Program-made: the position numbers and the translations under genes
DNA from: Sphingomonas sp. BAUL-RG-20F-R05-02
GTDB lineage: Bacteria; Pseudomonadota; Alphaproteobacteria; Sphingomonadales; Sphingomonadaceae
Assembly (NCBI RefSeq): GCF_022662305.1
Contig: NZ_JAKNQH010000002.1
Coordinates: forward strand, 248,001 to 312,000
Length of the DNA: 64,000 nucleotides
Reading direction: 5' to 3'
In this document: positions 1 to 9,939 of the stretch, piece by piece
How the letters are laid out: each line of letters opens with the position of its first letter
Numbering within the stretch: the first letter of the stretch is position 1
Notes under the pieces: generated by a model
The model's database searches: none
The model's input: only the letters and a program-made list of their open reading frames with translations
Told to the model about the DNA's origin: nothing

Positions 1-1
1 G

Positions 2-1069
2 TCACCCGCATTGTGCGCGGTGGAGGAGCTTCTGGTCGGCCAGCACCAGCGCCACCATCGCCTCAACAACCGGCACGCCGCGTATGCCGACGCAGGGGTC
101 GTGGCGACCTTTGGTGCGCAGCTCGGCAGCGTCACCGTCGCGGGTGATGGTCTGCATTGGCGTGAGGATCGAGCTGGTCGGCTTGAAGGCAATGCGCAAG
201 GTGACCGGCTGCCCGGTTGCAATGCCGCCGGCGATGCCGCCAGCGTGGTTGGCCGCGAAGATCGGCCCGGCAGGTCCGGGGCGCATTGCGTCGGCGTTCT
301 GCTCACCCGACAGGGCGGCGGCGGCGAAACCGTCGCCGATCTCGACGCCCTTTACCGCGTTGATGCTCATGCAGGCGGCGGCCAGTTCGGAATCGAGCTT
401 GGCATAGAGCGGGGCACCCCAACCCGCCGGCACGCCTTCGGCCCGACAGGCGACTACCGCCCCCAGCGACGACCCTGCCTTGCGCGCGTCATCGACCAGC
501 GTCTCCCAGCGCGCAGCGGCTTGCGGGTCGGGGCAGAAGAACGGATTGTTGCCAATCTCGGCCGCGTCGAAATTGGCGTGATCGATAGCGTCGCCGCCGA
601 TCGCCTCGACCCAGGCGAGGATCCGCACCTCGGGGATCACCGCGCGCGCCACCGCGCCGGCGGCGACCCGAGACGCGGTTTCGCGTGCCGACGAGCGGCC
701 GCCGCCGCGATAATCGCGGAAGCCATATTTCGCGTCATAGGCGTAATCGGCGTGGCCCGGCCGATAGGCGAGCGCGACCTCGGAATAGTCTTTGGAGCGT
801 TGGTCGACATTGTCGATCATCAGGCTGATCGGGGTGCCGGTGGTTCGCCCCTCGAACACACCCGACAGGATGCGAACCTGATCCGGCTCCTGCCGCTGCG
901 TGGTGAAGCGCGAGGTGCCGGGACGGCGCTTGTCGAGGAACGGCTGTATCTCGGCTTCGGACAGCGCAATGCCGGGCGGGCACCCGTCGACCACCGCGCC
1001 GATGGCGGGGCCGTGCGATTCGCCCCAGGTGGTGAACCGGAAAACGCGTCCGAACGTGTTAAAACTCAT
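2..1069 (-). CDS. aroC: Chorismate synthase
   Basis: Predicted to convert 5-enolpyruvylshikimate-3-phosphate to chorismate, the last shikimate-pathway step, in the cytoplasm with reduced FMN. The 355-residue protein is of normal family length. It shows the N-terminal signature [11 protein letters not shown] (residues 10-20), the central Arg/Gly-rich [12 protein letters not shown] region that binds phosphate and flavin, and the C-terminal [17 protein letters not shown] signature. It starts at ATG and ends two bases inside the window edge, so it is complete. It lies 92 bases downstream of fabI on the same strand and is probably the last gene of the dnaJ-yihY-fabI-aroC run. Confidence 0.97.
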   Translation of the reverse strand: MSFNTFGRVFRFTTWGESHGPAIGAVVDGCPPGIALSEAEIQPFLDKRRPGTSRFTTQRQEPDQVRILSGVFEGRTTGTPISLMIDNVDQRSKDYSEVALAYRPGHADYAYDAKYGFRDYRGGGRSSARETASRVAAGAVARAVIPEVRILAWVEAIGGDAIDHANFDAAEIGNNPFFCPDPQAAARWETLVDDARKAGSSLGAVVACRAEGVPAGWGAPLYAKLDSELAAACMSINAVKGVEIGDGFAAAALSGEQNADAMRPGPAGPIFAANHAGGIAGGIATGQPVTLRIAFKPTSSILTPMQTITRDGDAAELRTKGRHDPCVGIRGVPVVEAMVALVLADQKLLHRAQCG

Positions 1070-1161
1070 GGCAAATGCGCCCCCGGGGAGGGTTCACAGC
1101 GGGTGGTGCGCCGGAGCCGCCCCGTCAGCCCCGCCCCCTCCGTAGGTCGAGAGGCGCGCCG

Positions 1162-1953
1162 TCAGGCCAGCGCGATATCCGGCGCATCCTCGGCCTTCAT
1201 GCCGATCACGTGGTAGCCAGCGTCGACATGATGCGTTTCGCCGGTCACGCCGCTCGCCAGATCGCTGAGCAGATAGAGGCCGGCCCCGCCGACATCCTCG
1301 ATCGTGACGTTGCGCTTCAGCGGCGAATTGAGCTCGTTCCACTTCAGGATCAGGCGGAAGTCACCGATTCCCGAAGCCGCGAGCGTCTTGATCGGGCCGG
1401 CCGAGATCGCGTTGACGCGGATGTTGTCACGACCGAGGTCGACCGCGAGATACTGCACGCTCGTCTCCAGCGCGGCCTTGGCGACACCCATCACATTGTA
1501 GTGTGGAATGACCTTTTCGGCGCCGTAGTAGCTCAAGGTCAGGAGGCTACCGCCATTCGGCATCATGGCTGCGGCACGCTGCGCGACGGCGACGAACGAG
1601 TAGACAGACACGTTCATCGTCAGCAGGAAGTTGTCGAGGCTGGTGTCCATGAAGCGGCCACGCAGTTCGTTCTTGTCGGAGAAGCCGATCGCGTGGACGA
1701 CGAAGTCGATCGTCGGCCAGTCGACGGCGAGCGCGGCGAAGGTTCTGTCGAGCGCGGCCATGTCGCTTACGTCGCAATCGAACAGCCGTGCGGTGCCGAG
1801 TTGCTCGGCAAGCGGGCGGACCCGCTTCTCCATCGCCTCACCCTGGTAGCTGAACGCGAGTTCCGCGCCGGCCTCGCTCAACTTCTTGGCGATCCCCCAC
1901 GCAAGCGAGCGATCATTGGCGAGGCCCATGATAAGCCCGCGCTTGCCCTTCAT
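1162..1953 (-). CDS. fabI: Enoyl-[acyl-carrier-protein] reductase (NADH), FabI type
   Basis: Predicted to reduce trans-2-enoyl-ACP in fatty-acid elongation; the target of triclosan-type inhibitors in this family. The 263-residue product has the modified glycine-rich nucleotide loop GLANDRSLAWG (residues 10-20) and the FabI catalytic pattern with Tyr142, Tyr152 and Lys159 (SYYGAEK then YNVMGVAK). The ATG at 1953 gives the canonical MKGKRGLIMG start; an in-frame GTG at 1965 would add four residues and cannot be excluded. The yihY-like gene ends 14 bases upstream, which indicates co-transcription. Confidence 0.96.
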   Translation of the reverse strand: MKGKRGLIMGLANDRSLAWGIAKKLSEAGAELAFSYQGEAMEKRVRPLAEQLGTARLFDCDVSDMAALDRTFAALAVDWPTIDFVVHAIGFSDKNELRGRFMDTSLDNFLLTMNVSVYSFVAVAQRAAAMMPNGGSLLTLSYYGAEKVIPHYNVMGVAKAALETSVQYLAVDLGRDNIRVNAISAGPIKTLAASGIGDFRLILKWNELNSPLKRNVTIEDVGGAGLYLLSDLASGVTGETHHVDAGYHVIGMKAEDAPDIALA

Positions 1954-1967
1954 CAATTCGTTCACGC

Positions 1968-2939
1968 CTATAACGTCCCTGTTGTCGCATCCGTATGCGG
2001 TGTCTCTACTCCCGGTTGCAGCGGTTCCGCCAGTGCCGCGTTGAGATGCGCGCCGAAGACGATGCCCAGGCCCACCAGAAAGAAGAACAACAGCGTGATG
2101 ATGACACCTGCAAGGCTGCCGTAGGTGAGATCGTAATCGGCGAGTCGCGACAGGACGATCGGCAGCAGCGCGGTGATCGACAGCCACCAGGCGGTGGTGA
2201 ACAGCGCGCCCGGCCATTCCGGCGATTTACCGCCGAAGCGGTATTTGGAGGGCGTAACCGCGACGAACAGCATGAACAGCGCCAGGAACATGACGAAGCC
2301 GGGGATTAGGCGCGACAGGCCGATCCATCCCGCGATGTTCTGCGCGAACGGCAGCAGCGTGTAGATGAACTGCTCCACAGCGACGAGCAGACCCTGCACC
2401 AGAAACGAGAACACTGCGAGGATCACAGACACGAGGATCACCGCCATCGAGCTCAGCCGGTAATGCCAGAACGGCTTGCTCGATTTGACGCCATACGCAC
2501 GGCGGAAGATGTCTCGGATCGTCTCGACAAAGCTGCCGACGCTCCACAGGGCGACGAGGCCGCCCAGCCAAGCGAGCGAACTGCCGCTGCGTGCCTGCAG
2601 AACATGCGCGATGGGGTCGCGCAGCAGATCCGCCACCGATCCGGGCAGCACGTGCAGAAACGAGGCGACCGCGCGCTGCGTCTCCGCGCTCTGGCCGAAC
2701 AGCGAGGCGATGACTGCGGCCAGGATGAAGAACGGGAACACCGTCAACAACGCCAGATAGGCCAGGTTGCCGGCATGGATGAACCCGTCCGACAAAACGC
2801 CCAGCACCACGCGTTTCACGATCAACCAGGCGTAGGTGAGCCGCTTGAAACCGACCGGCACATCTTCGGGCTTGAGACCGATGCCCTCCTCGCCGTGCAG
2901 TCCGCGTTCTTCGGGCGAGAAGGGTGAGATGTCGGCCAT
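1968..2939 (-). CDS. YihY/BrkB family inner-membrane protein
   Basis: A 323-residue integral membrane protein of the YihY/BrkB (formerly RNase BN) family. The sequence has a cytoplasmic N-terminus of about 45 residues, then several hydrophobic segments, including FIHAGNLAYLALLTVFPFFI, which holds the family-typical N-A-Y-x-x-L-L-x-x-F-P pattern. The family is now regarded as a membrane protein or transporter of unknown substrate; the old RNase BN name is a mis-assignment. It begins 6 bases downstream of the dnaJ-like gene and ends 14 bases before fabI, so it sits mid-operon. Confidence 0.88.
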   Translation of the reverse strand: MADISPFSPEERGLHGEEGIGLKPEDVPVGFKRLTYAWLIVKRVVLGVLSDGFIHAGNLAYLALLTVFPFFILAAVIASLFGQSAETQRAVASFLHVLPGSVADLLRDPIAHVLQARSGSSLAWLGGLVALWSVGSFVETIRDIFRRAYGVKSSKPFWHYRLSSMAVILVSVILAVFSFLVQGLLVAVEQFIYTLLPFAQNIAGWIGLSRLIPGFVMFLALFMLFVAVTPSKYRFGGKSPEWPGALFTTAWWLSITALLPIVLSRLADYDLTYGSLAGVIITLLFFFLVGLGIVFGAHLNAALAEPLQPGVETPHTDATTGTL

Positions 2940-2945
2940 ATTTCC

Positions 2946-3887
2946 TTAGACGCCCAGATTGGCGCGCGGGTTCCTCTTGTCCTGGTCTTTCCAACCCTCG
3001 ACGAAGGCGACGAGGGCGTCGTCACCGACCGGCAGGTCGACCATCAGCGTGACGAGCTGGTCGCCGCGCCCGCTGCCGTCCGCCTTGTGGAAGCCGCGCC
3101 CGCGCAGCCGCAACGTCTTGCCGGAGGTCGATCCCTTCGGCACCGTCAGCATCACCTCGCCCTCCACCGTCGGCACGCGCACGGCCGCGCCCAGCACCGC
3201 CTCGGACAGGCTGACCGGCAGGTCGAGCCGCACATTGTCCCCGTCGCGCGTAAAGAAGCGGTGCGGCTGGATCTCGATTTTGACGATGCCGTCGCCTGCC
3301 CCGCCCGGGCCGACCTGCCCCTTGCCGGCGAGGCGCATCTGCGTGCCGTCCTCAAGATTGGCGGGCAGTTTGAGGTCGATCGTCTTGCCGTCGCCAAGCG
3401 TCACGCGCTGCGGCGTGAGCGTCGCTGCGTCCACAAACGGCACCTTCAGTTCGTAGACGACGTTCGGCCCCTTCGGCTGCGGTCGGCGCCCGAACCCGCC
3501 GAAACCGCTGGCGAAGCCACCGCCGCCGCCGCCACGCCCGCCGAACAGCCCTTCGAAAAGGTCGCTCGGATCGCCGCCGAACTCGAACCCGCCCTCGGAC
3601 GGGCGGAAGCCGCCGCCGGGATGCACGCCGCCGCCGCCGCCGCCGAAACCGAACGGCGCGGACGGGTTACCGTCACCGTCGATCTCGCCGCGATCGAAGC
3701 GCGCGCGCTTGTCCTTGTCGTTGAGCAGGTCGTACGCCTGCGTCACCTGGCTGAACCGCTCGGATGCCTTGGGATTGTCCTTGTTGCGGTCGGGATGGAG
3801 TTCCTTCGCGAGTTTGCGATAGGCCTTTTTGATGTCGGCCTCGCCGGCGTCTCGCGCCACGCCGAGCGTCTTGTATGGATCGGCCAC
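2946..3887 (-). CDS. DnaJ/CbpA-type J-domain co-chaperone without zinc finger
   Basis: A 313-residue type II J-protein that should stimulate DnaK ATPase and bind unfolded clients. The J-domain covers about residues 1-70 with the essential HPD at 31-33. It is followed by a Gly/Phe-rich linker with runs of five to six glycines (about residues 75-135), then the two-lobed C-terminal substrate-binding region. No CxxCxGxG zinc repeats are present, which separates it from DnaJ itself and fits CbpA-like proteins. It is the first gene of the minus-strand run and is followed after 6 bases by the yihY-like gene. Confidence 0.92.
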   Translation of the reverse strand: MADPYKTLGVARDAGEADIKKAYRKLAKELHPDRNKDNPKASERFSQVTQAYDLLNDKDKRARFDRGEIDGDGNPSAPFGFGGGGGGVHPGGGFRPSEGGFEFGGDPSDLFEGLFGGRGGGGGGFASGFGGFGRRPQPKGPNVVYELKVPFVDAATLTPQRVTLGDGKTIDLKLPANLEDGTQMRLAGKGQVGPGGAGDGIVKIEIQPHRFFTRDGDNVRLDLPVSLSEAVLGAAVRVPTVEGEVMLTVPKGSTSGKTLRLRGRGFHKADGSGRGDQLVTLMVDLPVGDDALVAFVEGWKDQDKRNPRANLGV

Positions 3888-3953
3888 GATATTCCCCGAT
3901 GTGAAAACTTTGCGTCCATTTGGTGCGTCGGCGCGCCGAACGCAATTGTCGCG

Positions 3954-4844
3954 TTACGCCGCCGCTTCCATCTCCGGCGCGACGTCGACGCTGACGTCGA
4001 GCTTTTGCGCGCCCGCGCCCAGCACGATACCGTCGATCGGCGCGATGTCGCCGTAATCCCGGCCGACCGCCATGATGATATGGTCGTTCGCCATCCAGAT
4101 GCCGTTGGTGGGATCAAGCCCGACCCAGCCGATCCGCGCACCACACCATAGCAGCACCCAGGCGTGCGTGGCATCGGCACCGACCAGCCGTTTCTTGCCG
4201 GGCGGCGGGATGGTGCGGATATAGCCCGAAGCATAGGCGGCGGGCAGACCGGCGGTGCGCAGGCCGGTAATCATGATCTGCGCGAGATCCTGACACACGC
4301 CGGCGCGCTGGACGAACGCCTCGTGCGGCGACGTGTCGATCAGCGTCGCATCGGAATCAAATTTGAACTCGCGGCGGATACGCTGGCACAGCGCCATGCC
4401 CGCCTCCAGCGCGCCGCGATCCGGCTGGAGATCGAGCGCGCAATAGTCGCCGATATCGCGGTCGAGCGGGATGCGTGGGGATGGGAACAGATAGCCCGCC
4501 GGCCCCACCGCGGAGGGATCGCGGCTGGCGCGTGCGGCCTGCGCGACTTCGGCCAGCGTGGGATCGTCGGCGGCGGGTATCGGAGCGGGCCGATCGACCG
4601 CGACGCGCGAGATGCTGTCGATCGACAGGAACTTGACCGGTTCCTCGACCACCAGCCGCATGACGTTGGCAAGCCCGCCCTCGGCGCGGGTCGGATAGGT
4701 GCGGCCCGAGGGCGAGATCACCAAGCGATACTCGAGCAGGTCCTGCCCCGGCCACGCCACCGGCTTCAGCCGCAGGTTGCAGCGCGCGAACTTGGCCTGA
4801 CCCTGATAGTCGAAGCGGGTGATGTGGCGGATGTCGTAGATCAT
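3954..4844 (-). CDS. Bacterial transglutaminase-like cysteine protein
   Basis: A 296-residue protein with the bacterial transglutaminase N-terminal beta domain (MIYDIRHITRFDYQ) and a transglutaminase-like core. The catalytic triad is visible as Cys184 (AGVCQDLAQI), His227 (DATHAWV) and Asp244 (GLDPTNG). There is no signal peptide, so it is probably cytoplasmic. I chose ATG 4844 because it lies one base after the stop codon of the ATP-grasp/alpha-E gene (TGA-T-ATG), a coupled arrangement. Families in this gene pairing are predicted to act as peptidases or amide-bond hydrolases partnering an amidoligase; the actual substrate is unknown. Confidence 0.9.
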   Translation of the reverse strand: MIYDIRHITRFDYQGQAKFARCNLRLKPVAWPGQDLLEYRLVISPSGRTYPTRAEGGLANVMRLVVEEPVKFLSIDSISRVAVDRPAPIPAADDPTLAEVAQAARASRDPSAVGPAGYLFPSPRIPLDRDIGDYCALDLQPDRGALEAGMALCQRIRREFKFDSDATLIDTSPHEAFVQRAGVCQDLAQIMITGLRTAGLPAAYASGYIRTIPPPGKKRLVGADATHAWVLLWCGARIGWVGLDPTNGIWMANDHIIMAVGRDYGDIAPIDGIVLGAGAQKLDVSVDVAPEMEAAA

Positions 4845-4845
4845 A

Positions 4846-7326
4846 TCAGGCAAGCGTCATGCCGGCGGCGCGGAGCGGCTCGGCGCCTTGCAGGAAATAG
4901 CGGCGCGCGATCGCGTCGGACAGCGCATAGAGTTGCTGCTCGATCTTCTTCAGCGCCGGCTCGCTCAACTGCGCGGCGCTGGCGGTCAGCACGGCGGCGA
5001 GCAGCGCGTTGGCTTGCGCCTGCTGGTCCTCCGCCATGCCGTCGTCGCCGAGCACCGGCAGCGCGCCGAGATGCTCGACGATGCGCTCGATCTGGTAGGC
5101 GAGGCTGCGCGGATTGCCGGGATCGAGCGCGACGAGATCGACCACCGGCACGCGGGCGATGCCGGTCAGGTATCGCTGGCGATAGCTGATCTGGCTGTCG
5201 GCGAGGTCGAGCAGGGTCGAGAGATCGTCGACGCCGGTGCCGGTCATGCCGAACGCGGGCACCGCGCGCGCCATCGTCAGCGCGCGTTCGATCCGGCGGC
5301 CGAGATCGTGGAACCGCCACGCCGCCGTCCGCCCCATATGCTCCGCCGACAACCCGGCGAGCGCGGCGTAGCGGCGTTGCAGCGAGCCGGTACGGTCGAG
5401 CATGCCGCCGCGCGTCGGATACGGCGCATCGAGCAGCCGCACGAAATCCGCCGCGAGCCGGTCACGCGAGCCCTTGCCGATGCCGCGCGCCGAGCGGTTG
5501 ATGGCGCGGACGCTGTGCGTGTCCTCGCTTTCCAGCGCGGTGCGGGCGAACTGGATGAGGTCGGCGCGCTTAAGGCTGGCGGGTTTGCTAGCGGCACCGC
5601 CGTTCACCACCAGCGCGACCAGTCGCCGGATCGTCTCCACGCCCAAGGCACCGCCGGCATCCGCGTCGATCGAATTGCCGAGCATCACGCGGATGATGTT
5701 GAGCAACGCCTCGCCGCGTTCGAGATAGCGACCGAGCCAGAAGAAATTGTCCGCCACCCGGCTCGGCAGCGTACCGGGGTTGCGGCGGATGTGCACGGTG
5801 TCGGCGGGCGGCAGCAGCGACACCGCATCGACCGGGTCCGATCCGTGGATCGCGACATCGGCGGACCAGGTGCCCTCGCCCATTACCGTCGCGCGCACGT
5901 CCGGCTCCGCACCGATCCGCGCGAAGCCTCCGGGCATCACCGTCCACTGGCCGTCCGCCCCGCGCGCCGCGAACACGCGCAGCGTGAACGGGCGCGGGAC
6001 GAGCCCGGCCTCCGTAACGACTGGCATGGTCGACAGCCGCACGATCTCCTGCCCGACATAATCCTGCGGGCGCAGCGCCATATCGGCAAGCAGGCGCGCG
6101 CGAGCCTGCCCGGTGATCTCGGCGCCCGGCAACGGCCGCAGCCCGTCCATCCCCTGCGGCTGCACGCCGAACGCGGGGCCGATCAGCAGGTTGCCGAAAT
6201 CCTCGATCACGGTGGCGCGCGCGCGGTCCTGCCCGCACCACCACGTCGCGATGTTGGGGAGGAGGAGGTCGCGACCGGTCTCACGCGCGCAGATGCGCGG
6301 CAGGAACGCCGCGAACGCCGCGGATTCAGGCACGCCGACGCCCGGCGCGTTGGCGACCAGCGTATTGCCCGCGGCCATCACGTCGATCAGGCCCGGCACG
6401 CCGATCTGCGAATGCGCATCGAACGCGAGCGGATCGAGCAGGCGCGGGTCGATGCGGTGCCACAAAGCATCGATGCGCTTCAGTCCGCCGATCGTGCGGA
6501 CGTACAGCTTGTCCTCCAGCGCGGCGAGATCGGCACCCTCGACGAACAGGAAGCCGAGATAGCGCGCGAGATGCGCCTGTTCCGCGTAGGAGATGCTGTA
6601 GCGGCCGGGCGTAAGCAGGCCGATGCGCGGCTCGGTCCGGCGGCAGGCGGCGGCGAGGCCGTCGCGGAACGCGGCGAAGAACGGCGCGTGGCGCTCGATG
6701 TTCAGCCGCGTCTGCAACCCGCCGACCGCACGGCTGATCGCCAGCCGGTTCTCCAGCGCATAGCCGGCACCGGCGGGTGCGCGCAGATGATCGGCCAGCA
6801 CGCGCCACTCGCCAGTCGGCCCACGCCCGAGATCGAACGCGACGAAATACAGGTGGTGATCGCCGGTCGGTTCCAGCCCGACCATCGGCCGCAGGAAATG
6901 CGGGCTGCCGGTGACGAGCGCGGCCGGGATCAACCCCTTTTCAACCAGCTTTGCCTCACCGTAGAGATCGGCGACGACATGTTCGAGCAGGTCCGCGCGC
7001 TGGACGATGCCGGCGGCGATCTGCGCCCACTCGTCGCCCTTGATCAGCAACGGCACCGGCGACAGCGGCCACGGCCGTTCCTCGGATTCACCAGCGATGC
7101 GGAAGCCGGTGCCGATATCCTCGGCATGGTGCTGCACGCGTTCGCGCGCACCCTCCAGATCGTCGCCGCCGACGGTGACGATCTCCTCCAGCATCGCCGC
7201 CCACGCCGCGCTGTCGGACGCGTCGCACAGCACGTCGCCGGCGCGACCCTTGGTGCAATAGTCGGCGATCCAGCGCCGCGCGTGAACGGACGGATCGAGC
7301 AGGCTCGTCGCGGTCAGCGTCGGCAC
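4846..7326 (-). CDS. Circularly permuted ATP-grasp (type 2) fused to alpha-E domain
   Basis: An 826-residue fusion. Residues about 50-500 match the circularly permuted ATP-grasp type 2 family (older DUF404/DUF407), with the typical RPWPLSPVPLLI and RADLLEHVVADLYGE stretches. From about residue 510 the alpha-E helical domain (DUF403) begins at RVADNFFWLGRYLERGEALL. In many bacteria these are two adjacent genes; here they are one chain. Family knowledge predicts ATP-dependent amide-bond formation on a peptide or small molecule, with the following transglutaminase as partner. The start is a GTG at 7326 preceded by AAGGGG. No other in-frame upstream start fits better. Confidence 0.88.
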   Translation of the reverse strand: MPTLTATSLLDPSVHARRWIADYCTKGRAGDVLCDASDSAAWAAMLEEIVTVGGDDLEGARERVQHHAEDIGTGFRIAGESEERPWPLSPVPLLIKGDEWAQIAAGIVQRADLLEHVVADLYGEAKLVEKGLIPAALVTGSPHFLRPMVGLEPTGDHHLYFVAFDLGRGPTGEWRVLADHLRAPAGAGYALENRLAISRAVGGLQTRLNIERHAPFFAAFRDGLAAACRRTEPRIGLLTPGRYSISYAEQAHLARYLGFLFVEGADLAALEDKLYVRTIGGLKRIDALWHRIDPRLLDPLAFDAHSQIGVPGLIDVMAAGNTLVANAPGVGVPESAAFAAFLPRICARETGRDLLLPNIATWWCGQDRARATVIEDFGNLLIGPAFGVQPQGMDGLRPLPGAEITGQARARLLADMALRPQDYVGQEIVRLSTMPVVTEAGLVPRPFTLRVFAARGADGQWTVMPGGFARIGAEPDVRATVMGEGTWSADVAIHGSDPVDAVSLLPPADTVHIRRNPGTLPSRVADNFFWLGRYLERGEALLNIIRVMLGNSIDADAGGALGVETIRRLVALVVNGGAASKPASLKRADLIQFARTALESEDTHSVRAINRSARGIGKGSRDRLAADFVRLLDAPYPTRGGMLDRTGSLQRRYAALAGLSAEHMGRTAAWRFHDLGRRIERALTMARAVPAFGMTGTGVDDLSTLLDLADSQISYRQRYLTGIARVPVVDLVALDPGNPRSLAYQIERIVEHLGALPVLGDDGMAEDQQAQANALLAAVLTASAAQLSEPALKKIEQQLYALSDAIARRYFLQGAEPLRAAGMTLA

Positions 7327-7420
7327 GTCAGGTCAGCCCCTTTTGCAGTGCGCAGGTGTCACCAACGCATCATAGCCCGCTCGTCGCGTCCCACAAAGCC
7401 GCCGCGCGTGCAACCGCTGT

Positions 7421-9928
7421 TCACAGATCGGGCAGCACCTGATCCGCCACGCCCCAGCCGGCGAGCGCGCGGCTGCCGGCGCGCTCGATCAGCGCAGCCG
7501 CGTCGCGCACGCCCCACTGGTTCGCATGGGTAAGGTCGCGCAATTCCGCCCAGCTCACCGGTGCCGCCACCGGCGCACCGGCGCGGGCACGCGCCACATA
7601 GGGCAGCACCGCCGTCGCCCCGCGCTGGTTGCGCAGCCAGTCGATGAAAATGCGGCCCTTGCGCTTCGCCTTGGACATGGTGGCGACGAACCGCTCCGGC
7701 TCGTTGGCGGCAAGCGCACGCGAGAAGCGATCGGCGAAGTCCTTCACCGCCGGCCACTCCGCCTGCGGGGTAAGCGGCACGACGACATGCACGCCCTTGC
7801 CACCCGACAGCATCGCGAAGCTGACGAGGCCGATTTCGGCGAGATGCTCTTTCAGATCCTCCGCCGCCTTGCGCACGATCTCGAAGCCGAGATCCTCGTC
7901 GGGATCGAGATCGAACACCATGCGGTCGGGCTGCTCCAGCGTGGCGACCGACGATCCCCAGCCGTGGAACTCGATCGTGCCCATCTGTACGCAAGCGACG
8001 AGGCCATCGGCATCGACGACATAGAGGTAGTTCTCGGTCGAACCATCCTTTTCGAGGATCGGCACCTGATGAACCTGATCGCCGAAGCTGCCCGCATCAT
8101 GCTTCTGGAAGAAACACGCCTTGCCGCGCCCCTGCGGGCAGCGCACCAGGCTGATCGGGCGGTTGCCCGCCCACGGCAGCATGACGCCCGAGACCTGCGC
8201 GTAATAATCGGCGAGATCGCCCTTGGTGACGTCCGATTCCGGGAAGATCAGCCGCTCCCGGCTGCTGACGGTGACGTGAATTGCGGGGGTGACAGCCGCC
8301 ACCTTTGCCTTCCTGCCCTTCGCGGAGGGCGGATCGGCATGGACGGGTACCTCGGCCACGACTTCGGCCGCCGCCTTGTCTTCGCGCAGGCCGATGAAGC
8401 TCGAATGACGCAGCACCCCATCGGGCGTCGTCTCGGCGAATGCCACCTCGGCGACGAGTTTGGGCGTCACCCAACGCGCGCCGCGCACCATCGCACGCGG
8501 CGCGGTGACGGTGGCGGTCTTGCGCTCCAGCTTCGCCAGTTTGCCCGACAGATCGTCGATCAACGCGGCGTTGAAGCCGGTGCCGACCTTGCCCGCATAG
8601 ATCAGCCCGTCCGGGCCATGCAGCCCGAGCAGCAGCGAGCGAAATCCGCGCCCCTTGTCGGATGGCAACCAGCCGACGATGACGAACTCCTGCCGGCGGA
8701 TGCATTTGATCTTGAGCCAGTCGGTGGTGCGCTTGCCGCGATAGGGCGCATCCGCGCGCTTGGAGACGACGCCTTCATAGCCTTCGCGGCACATCGTCTC
8801 AAACAATTGCTCACCGCTGCCGATGATGTGTTCAGAATATTGCAGCCGCGCGTCGGCACCTGCGAGCAGCGGGCGCAGCCGTTCCTTGCGATCGATATTG
8901 CTAAGACCCGAAATATCCTCGCCATCTATCTCAAGCAGGTCGAAGGCGAAGAACGTCATCTCGCCGCCAGCCGAGATCGCATCCTTCAGGGTGGAGAAAT
9001 CCGGGCGACCGTCCTTGAACGCGACGATCTCGCCGTCGATCAGAGCGTCGGCCACGTCGAGCGTCGCCGCCGCCTCGGCGATGCCGGGGAATTTGTCGGT
9101 CCAGTCGAGGCCGCTGCGGGTGAACACCTTCGCCTTGCCGTTGGCGATGGCGACGAGTGCGCGGTAGCCGTCGTATTTCACCTCATGCAGCCAGCCCGAC
9201 CCCGTCGGGACCGCATCGATCAGCGTGCAGAGCTGCGGCGCGCGGAAATCGGGCGCCTTGCCGGTGCGCGAGGCCTTGGCCGCCCCGCGCACGGCTTTGG
9301 TGCGCGAGGGTTTGGCGCGCTTCGACGGACTTGCGGCTGGACGGTGCGGTTTGGCGCCCTCGGCGATCTCCGCCATCGTGCGGCCGGTCTTCACGCTGGT
9401 CAGCGCGGTTTCGACCAACGCATCGGTCGCGCCCGCCGCCGCATCGTCGATCTTGCGGAGCAGCCAGTTCTCGGCCTTTTCCTTCCCGCGCGGCTTGAGG
9501 CGGATCAGCAGCCACTCGCCCTTCATGCGCTCGCCATTCAGGACGAAATGGAGATGGCCGTGCTCGATATCCTTCGCGGATTTGCCCGCGACCGGCGCCC
9601 AGGTGCCGTCATCCCACAGCATGACCGTGCCGCCGCCATATTCGCCCTTGGGGATCGTCCCCTCGAAATCGGCGTAGGACAGCGGGTGGTCCTCGGTCCG
9701 CACCGCCAGCCGCTTCTCATTGGGATCGAGGCTTGGGCCGCGCGTGACCGCCCAGCTTTTCAGCACGCCGTCGACCTCGATCCGGAAATCCCAGTGCAAG
9801 CGCGAGGCGTCGTGCTTCTGCACCATGAAGCGATTGCCGTGGCCGGGGGCGAGCGTACCGGCGGGCTCGGCGGTCTTCGCGAAGTCGCGCTTGGCGTTGT
9901 AGCGTTCGAGCGGATCGGGGGTCGCCAT
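7421..9928 (-). CDS. ligD: Multifunctional NHEJ DNA ligase D (phosphoesterase-ligase-polymerase)
   Basis: An 835-residue protein for template-light end processing and sealing of double-strand breaks with Ku. Domain order is 3'-phosphoesterase (residues about 10-165; RLHWDFRIEVDG, GEYGGGTV), a basic Lys/Arg/Ser/Ala linker, ATP-dependent ligase (about 215-520; adenylated Lys in EVKYDGYRAL, then DGEIVAF), and C-terminal primase-polymerase (about 550-835; MVFDLDPDEDLG metal ligands, LSGGKGVHVVVPL). ATG 9928 was chosen because it follows GAGG at good spacing, 11 bases after the ku stop; a TTG at 9943 would overlap ku. All three active sites look intact. Confidence 0.96.
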   Translation of the reverse strand: MATPDPLERYNAKRDFAKTAEPAGTLAPGHGNRFMVQKHDASRLHWDFRIEVDGVLKSWAVTRGPSLDPNEKRLAVRTEDHPLSYADFEGTIPKGEYGGGTVMLWDDGTWAPVAGKSAKDIEHGHLHFVLNGERMKGEWLLIRLKPRGKEKAENWLLRKIDDAAAGATDALVETALTSVKTGRTMAEIAEGAKPHRPAASPSKRAKPSRTKAVRGAAKASRTGKAPDFRAPQLCTLIDAVPTGSGWLHEVKYDGYRALVAIANGKAKVFTRSGLDWTDKFPGIAEAAATLDVADALIDGEIVAFKDGRPDFSTLKDAISAGGEMTFFAFDLLEIDGEDISGLSNIDRKERLRPLLAGADARLQYSEHIIGSGEQLFETMCREGYEGVVSKRADAPYRGKRTTDWLKIKCIRRQEFVIVGWLPSDKGRGFRSLLLGLHGPDGLIYAGKVGTGFNAALIDDLSGKLAKLERKTATVTAPRAMVRGARWVTPKLVAEVAFAETTPDGVLRHSSFIGLREDKAAAEVVAEVPVHADPPSAKGRKAKVAAVTPAIHVTVSSRERLIFPESDVTKGDLADYYAQVSGVMLPWAGNRPISLVRCPQGRGKACFFQKHDAGSFGDQVHQVPILEKDGSTENYLYVVDADGLVACVQMGTIEFHGWGSSVATLEQPDRMVFDLDPDEDLGFEIVRKAAEDLKEHLAEIGLVSFAMLSGGKGVHVVVPLTPQAEWPAVKDFADRFSRALAANEPERFVATMSKAKRKGRIFIDWLRNQRGATAVLPYVARARAGAPVAAPVSWAELRDLTHANQWGVRDAAALIERAGSRALAGWGVADQVLPDL

Positions 9929-9939
9929 GCCACTTCGCC

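Noticed and set aside
3600..3680. Low-complexity or CRISPR-like repeat in the GCC-rich stretch
   Set aside because: The repeated GCC/CGG units encode the Gly/Phe linker of the J-domain protein. Units are not separated by spacers.
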